Of a stretch of 7,610 nt of DNA, positions 6,601-7,610 are shown in pieces. Source of the stretch: an uncultured Pseudomonadota bacterium (GTDB lineage: Bacteria; Desulfobacterota_B; Binatia; UBA9968); contig CAMLCX010000224.1 in NCBI GenBank assembly GCA_946478635.1, positions 1-7,610 on the forward strand. The letters run 5' to 3'. The position numbers and the translations under genes are program-made. A model generated the notes under the pieces. That model was not told the DNA's origin and made no database searches. It saw only the letters and a list, made by a program, of their open reading frames with translations. Each line of letters opens with the position of its first letter. Within the stretch, counting starts at the first letter, position 1.

Positions 6601-7260
6601 ATGAAAGCCAAATCCATCTTATTTCTGCTGATGGTGTGGACGCTGTGCCCCGGCGTTTCGCCGGCGCATGCCGACTTGCAGGAGGATGTCGACCGAGCTG
6701 TGTCGATCATCGAAAGGTTTTCCGAAATACCGGAGTCGGCAATTCCACCGGCTGTTTTGCGCGACGCCAAAGGCGTGGCGATCCTCACGATGACCAAAGC
6801 AGGATTCATTGTAAGCGGCAGGGGCGGCACCGGCGTGGTCGTTGCGCGCGGTGAAAAGGGCTGGAGCGGCCCATCGGCGATCGGCACGGGTGGTCTGGGA
6901 GTCGGCTTCCAGGCCGGCGTGCAGGTCTCCGAGTACGTGATCATTCTCAACACTCAGGAAGCCGTCAACTCATTTGCGAAGGGCAGCAATGTCACGCTGG
7001 GCGGCAACCTGAGCGCCGCCATCGGCCCGGTCGGGCGTTCCGCCGAGGCTGCGGTGGCGCCGCAAGCGGCCATTTATACCTATAGCCGGAGCCAAGGCAT
7101 ATTTGCCGGCGTGTCATTGGAAGGCACGGTCATCGCGACTCGCTACCAGGCGAATGAGGAGTATTACGGCAAGCCGGCCTTTCCGAGTGATATTTTAGCC
7201 GGCGATATGAAACCGCCCGCCGGCGCGCAGAAGCTGATCGATGTGCTGTCGAAGTACTGA
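6601..7260 (+). CDS. Secreted SYLF-domain (Ysc84-like) lipid-binding family protein
   Basis: This 219-residue protein has a Sec signal peptide (MKAKSILFLLMVWTLC as basic start and core, probable cleavage after SPAHA, residue 24). The SYLF domain fills the rest. Family landmarks are AVLRDAKGVAILTMTKAGFIVSGRGG-type N-terminal blocks (about 51-76), WSGPSAIGTGGLGVGFQAG (88-106), the hydrophobic VIILNTQEAVNSF (113-125) and a C-terminal YSRSQGIFAGVSLEGTVI (161-178). The final part, RYQANEEYYGK, is also typical. Eukaryotic Ysc84/SH3YL1 relatives bind phosphoinositides and actin; bacterial members are exported proteins of largely unknown role, probably lipid-associated. The ATG has AGAGAGGTG ending four bases upstream. 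The gene is single and divergent from the transporter, and appears intact. Confidence 0.92.
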   Translation: MKAKSILFLLMVWTLCPGVSPAHADLQEDVDRAVSIIERFSEIPESAIPPAVLRDAKGVAILTMTKAGFIVSGRGGTGVVVARGEKGWSGPSAIGTGGLGVGFQAGVQVSEYVIILNTQEAVNSFAKGSNVTLGGNLSAAIGPVGRSAEAAVAPQAAIYTYSRSQGIFAGVSLEGTVIATRYQANEEYYGKPAFPSDILAGDMKPPAGAQKLIDVLSKY

Positions 7261-7303
7261 GCGTAAGGATCGATTGGCCGGCGCCATGAGTCGGCGGGTT
7301 GTG

Positions 7304-7334
7304 GCGCTTAGGGAGCGCGTTTCGAATTACGCGC
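7304..7334. other. Two mutually exclusive hairpins downstream of the SYLF gene
   Basis: Hairpin one pairs GCGCT (7304-7308) with AGCGC (7314-7318) around a five-base loop. Hairpin two pairs GCGCGT (7315-7320) with ACGCGC (7329-7334) around TTCGAATT, and can be extended through one A-A mismatch to 7311-7338. They share 7315-7318, so only one can form at a time. Neither is followed by a T-run, so they are not classical terminators. They may protect the message end or be incidental in GC-rich DNA. Confidence 0.35.
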
Positions 7335-7390
7335 ACTCGCGGATGATCGTATAAGAAGCAACCATCGCTCGACTCACGTAAGAACGCTCT

Positions 7391-7427
7391 ACCGCTCATG
7401 TCTCACCACGAGGGGTTTTTTCTTTTT
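7391..7427 (+). terminator. Candidate Rho-independent terminator, imperfect stem
   Basis: ACCGCTC (7391-7397) can pair with GAGGGGT (7410-7416) in six of seven positions around a 12-base loop. It is followed by TTTTTTCTTTTT (7416-7427). The T-tract is the strongest in the window, but the stem is short with a large loop. It lies 130 bases after the SYLF stop and would end that transcript. Confidence 0.35.
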
Positions 7428-7481
7428 CCACCCGCCCGGGTCTTAAACAGACAGACGCCAACCGTGTCTCTAGCGCACTGG

Positions 7482-7544
7482 AACGACCGCGAAGGTCTCA
7501 ACGAAGCGTGTTGGAACGGCCGGTCGTTGTACAGACCCCAACAC
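7482..7544. repeat. Interlocking inverted repeats and a 10-bp direct repeat
   Basis: Three inverted pairs overlap here: AACGACCG (7482-7489) with CGGTCGTT (7521-7528), GGTCT (7494-7498) with AGACC (7533-7537), and GTGTTGG (7508-7514) with CCAACAC (7538-7544). They cross one another, so they cannot all form as one simple hairpin. GGAACGACCG (7480-7489) also recurs as GGAACGGCCG (7513-7522), 9 of 10 identical, 33 bases apart. This could be a structured RNA, a protein-binding array or the end of a decayed element. No known family was recognised. Confidence 0.45.
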
Positions 7545-7578
7545 TATGCGCCGAGGCGCAGCCGTTGACGGCGCATAG
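7544..7578. repeat. Perfect 10-bp inverted repeat
   Basis: CTATGCGCCG (7544-7553) pairs perfectly with CGGCGCATAG (7569-7578) around a 15-base loop that itself contains GGC/GCC. The left arm begins directly after, and shares one base with, the last arm of the neighbouring repeat cluster. On the minus strand the stem contains the TAG stop of the possible gene tail described next. No T-run follows on either strand. Confidence 0.6.
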
Positions 7579-7610
7579 CGCGCATGGCCACGATAAAATC
7601 CTCCGCGCGG
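7544..7610 (-). CDS. Possible C-terminal tail of a leftward gene entering from the right edge
   Basis: The minus-strand frame is open from the window edge to TAG at 7544-7546 and reads RAEDFIVAMRAMRRQRLRLG plus a final Ala. Its codons are GC-rich at third positions like the real genes nearby, and the basic end is protein-like. It is too short to assign. An alternative is a 15-codon mini-ORF starting at GTG 7589-7591, which has GGAGG (7600-7604) eight bases upstream. It may equally be non-coding. Confidence 0.3.
   Translation of the reverse strand, partial: RAEDFIVAMRAMRRQRLRLGA

Larger units (their letters stand above)
7261..7543. other. Non-coding stretch rich in inverted repeats, no gene recognised
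   Basis: No frame here looks coding. One long minus-strand frame (7130-7399) lies over the SYLF gene and resembles nothing. No tRNA cloverleaf was found. The stretch holds two competing hairpins, a possible terminator and a cluster of interlocking inverted repeats, each listed separately. Confidence 0.5.

Noticed and set aside
7315..7334. tRNA T-arm, because of a TTCGAAT-like loop
   Set aside because: The stem is six bases with an eight-base loop, and no acceptor, D or anticodon arms are found around it.

Overview
The window reads as GC-rich bacterial chromosome with compact, mostly leftward genes, Shine-Dalgarno sites of the GGAGG type, Sec signal peptides and a periplasmic-type binding protein. 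This points to a Gram-negative (diderm) bacterium. The combination of a NitT/TauT-type (NMT1/THI5-like) transporter, a quinol nitric oxide reductase and a SYLF-domain protein would suit an uncultured soil or sediment lineage of the deltaproteobacterial, Binatota or Rokubacteria sort. That placement is a guess from style and memory, not something the sequence proves. There are no rRNA or tRNA genes, no CRISPR array and no complete insertion sequence.

Layout. 1-543 (+): the 3' two-thirds of an alpha/beta hydrolase, cut by the window edge, with an intact Ser-Asp-His triad. It converges on a long leftward block. 627-2909 (-): a full-length single-subunit quinol-dependent nitric oxide reductase (qNOR, norZ/norB) that keeps the quinol-site and FeB-site residues, so it looks like a true NO reductase rather than an NO dismutase. 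2969-3612 (-): a HigBA-like toxin-antitoxin pair, toxin first, with a 4-bp ATGA overlap and a palindrome inside its predicted promoter. 3678-6381 (-): a complete NitT/TauT-family ABC importer transcribed permease, ATPase, binding protein. Its substrate is unknown. 6601-7260 (+): a secreted SYLF (Ysc84-like) protein, divergent from the transporter. 7261-7610: about 350 bases with no complete gene but many inverted repeats, one candidate terminator and the possible tail of a leftward gene entering from the right edge.

How the genes relate. The three transporter genes form one importer and almost certainly one operon, with a possible internal promoter in front of the binding-protein gene. The toxin-antitoxin pair sits between that operon and norZ, all on the same strand, so read-through into norZ is possible. 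Nothing ties NO reduction to the importer. qNOR would detoxify NO or respire it using membrane quinol.

The most unusual observation is a 34-base stretch just upstream of norZ (2920-2953) that matches the 3' part of the binding-protein gene (3755-3788) at 28 of 34 positions, in the same codon register. This suggests that a second, now decayed, binding-protein gene end lies there and that the toxin-antitoxin cassette is flanked by related DNA. No clearly new system was found; most of the window is recognisable families.
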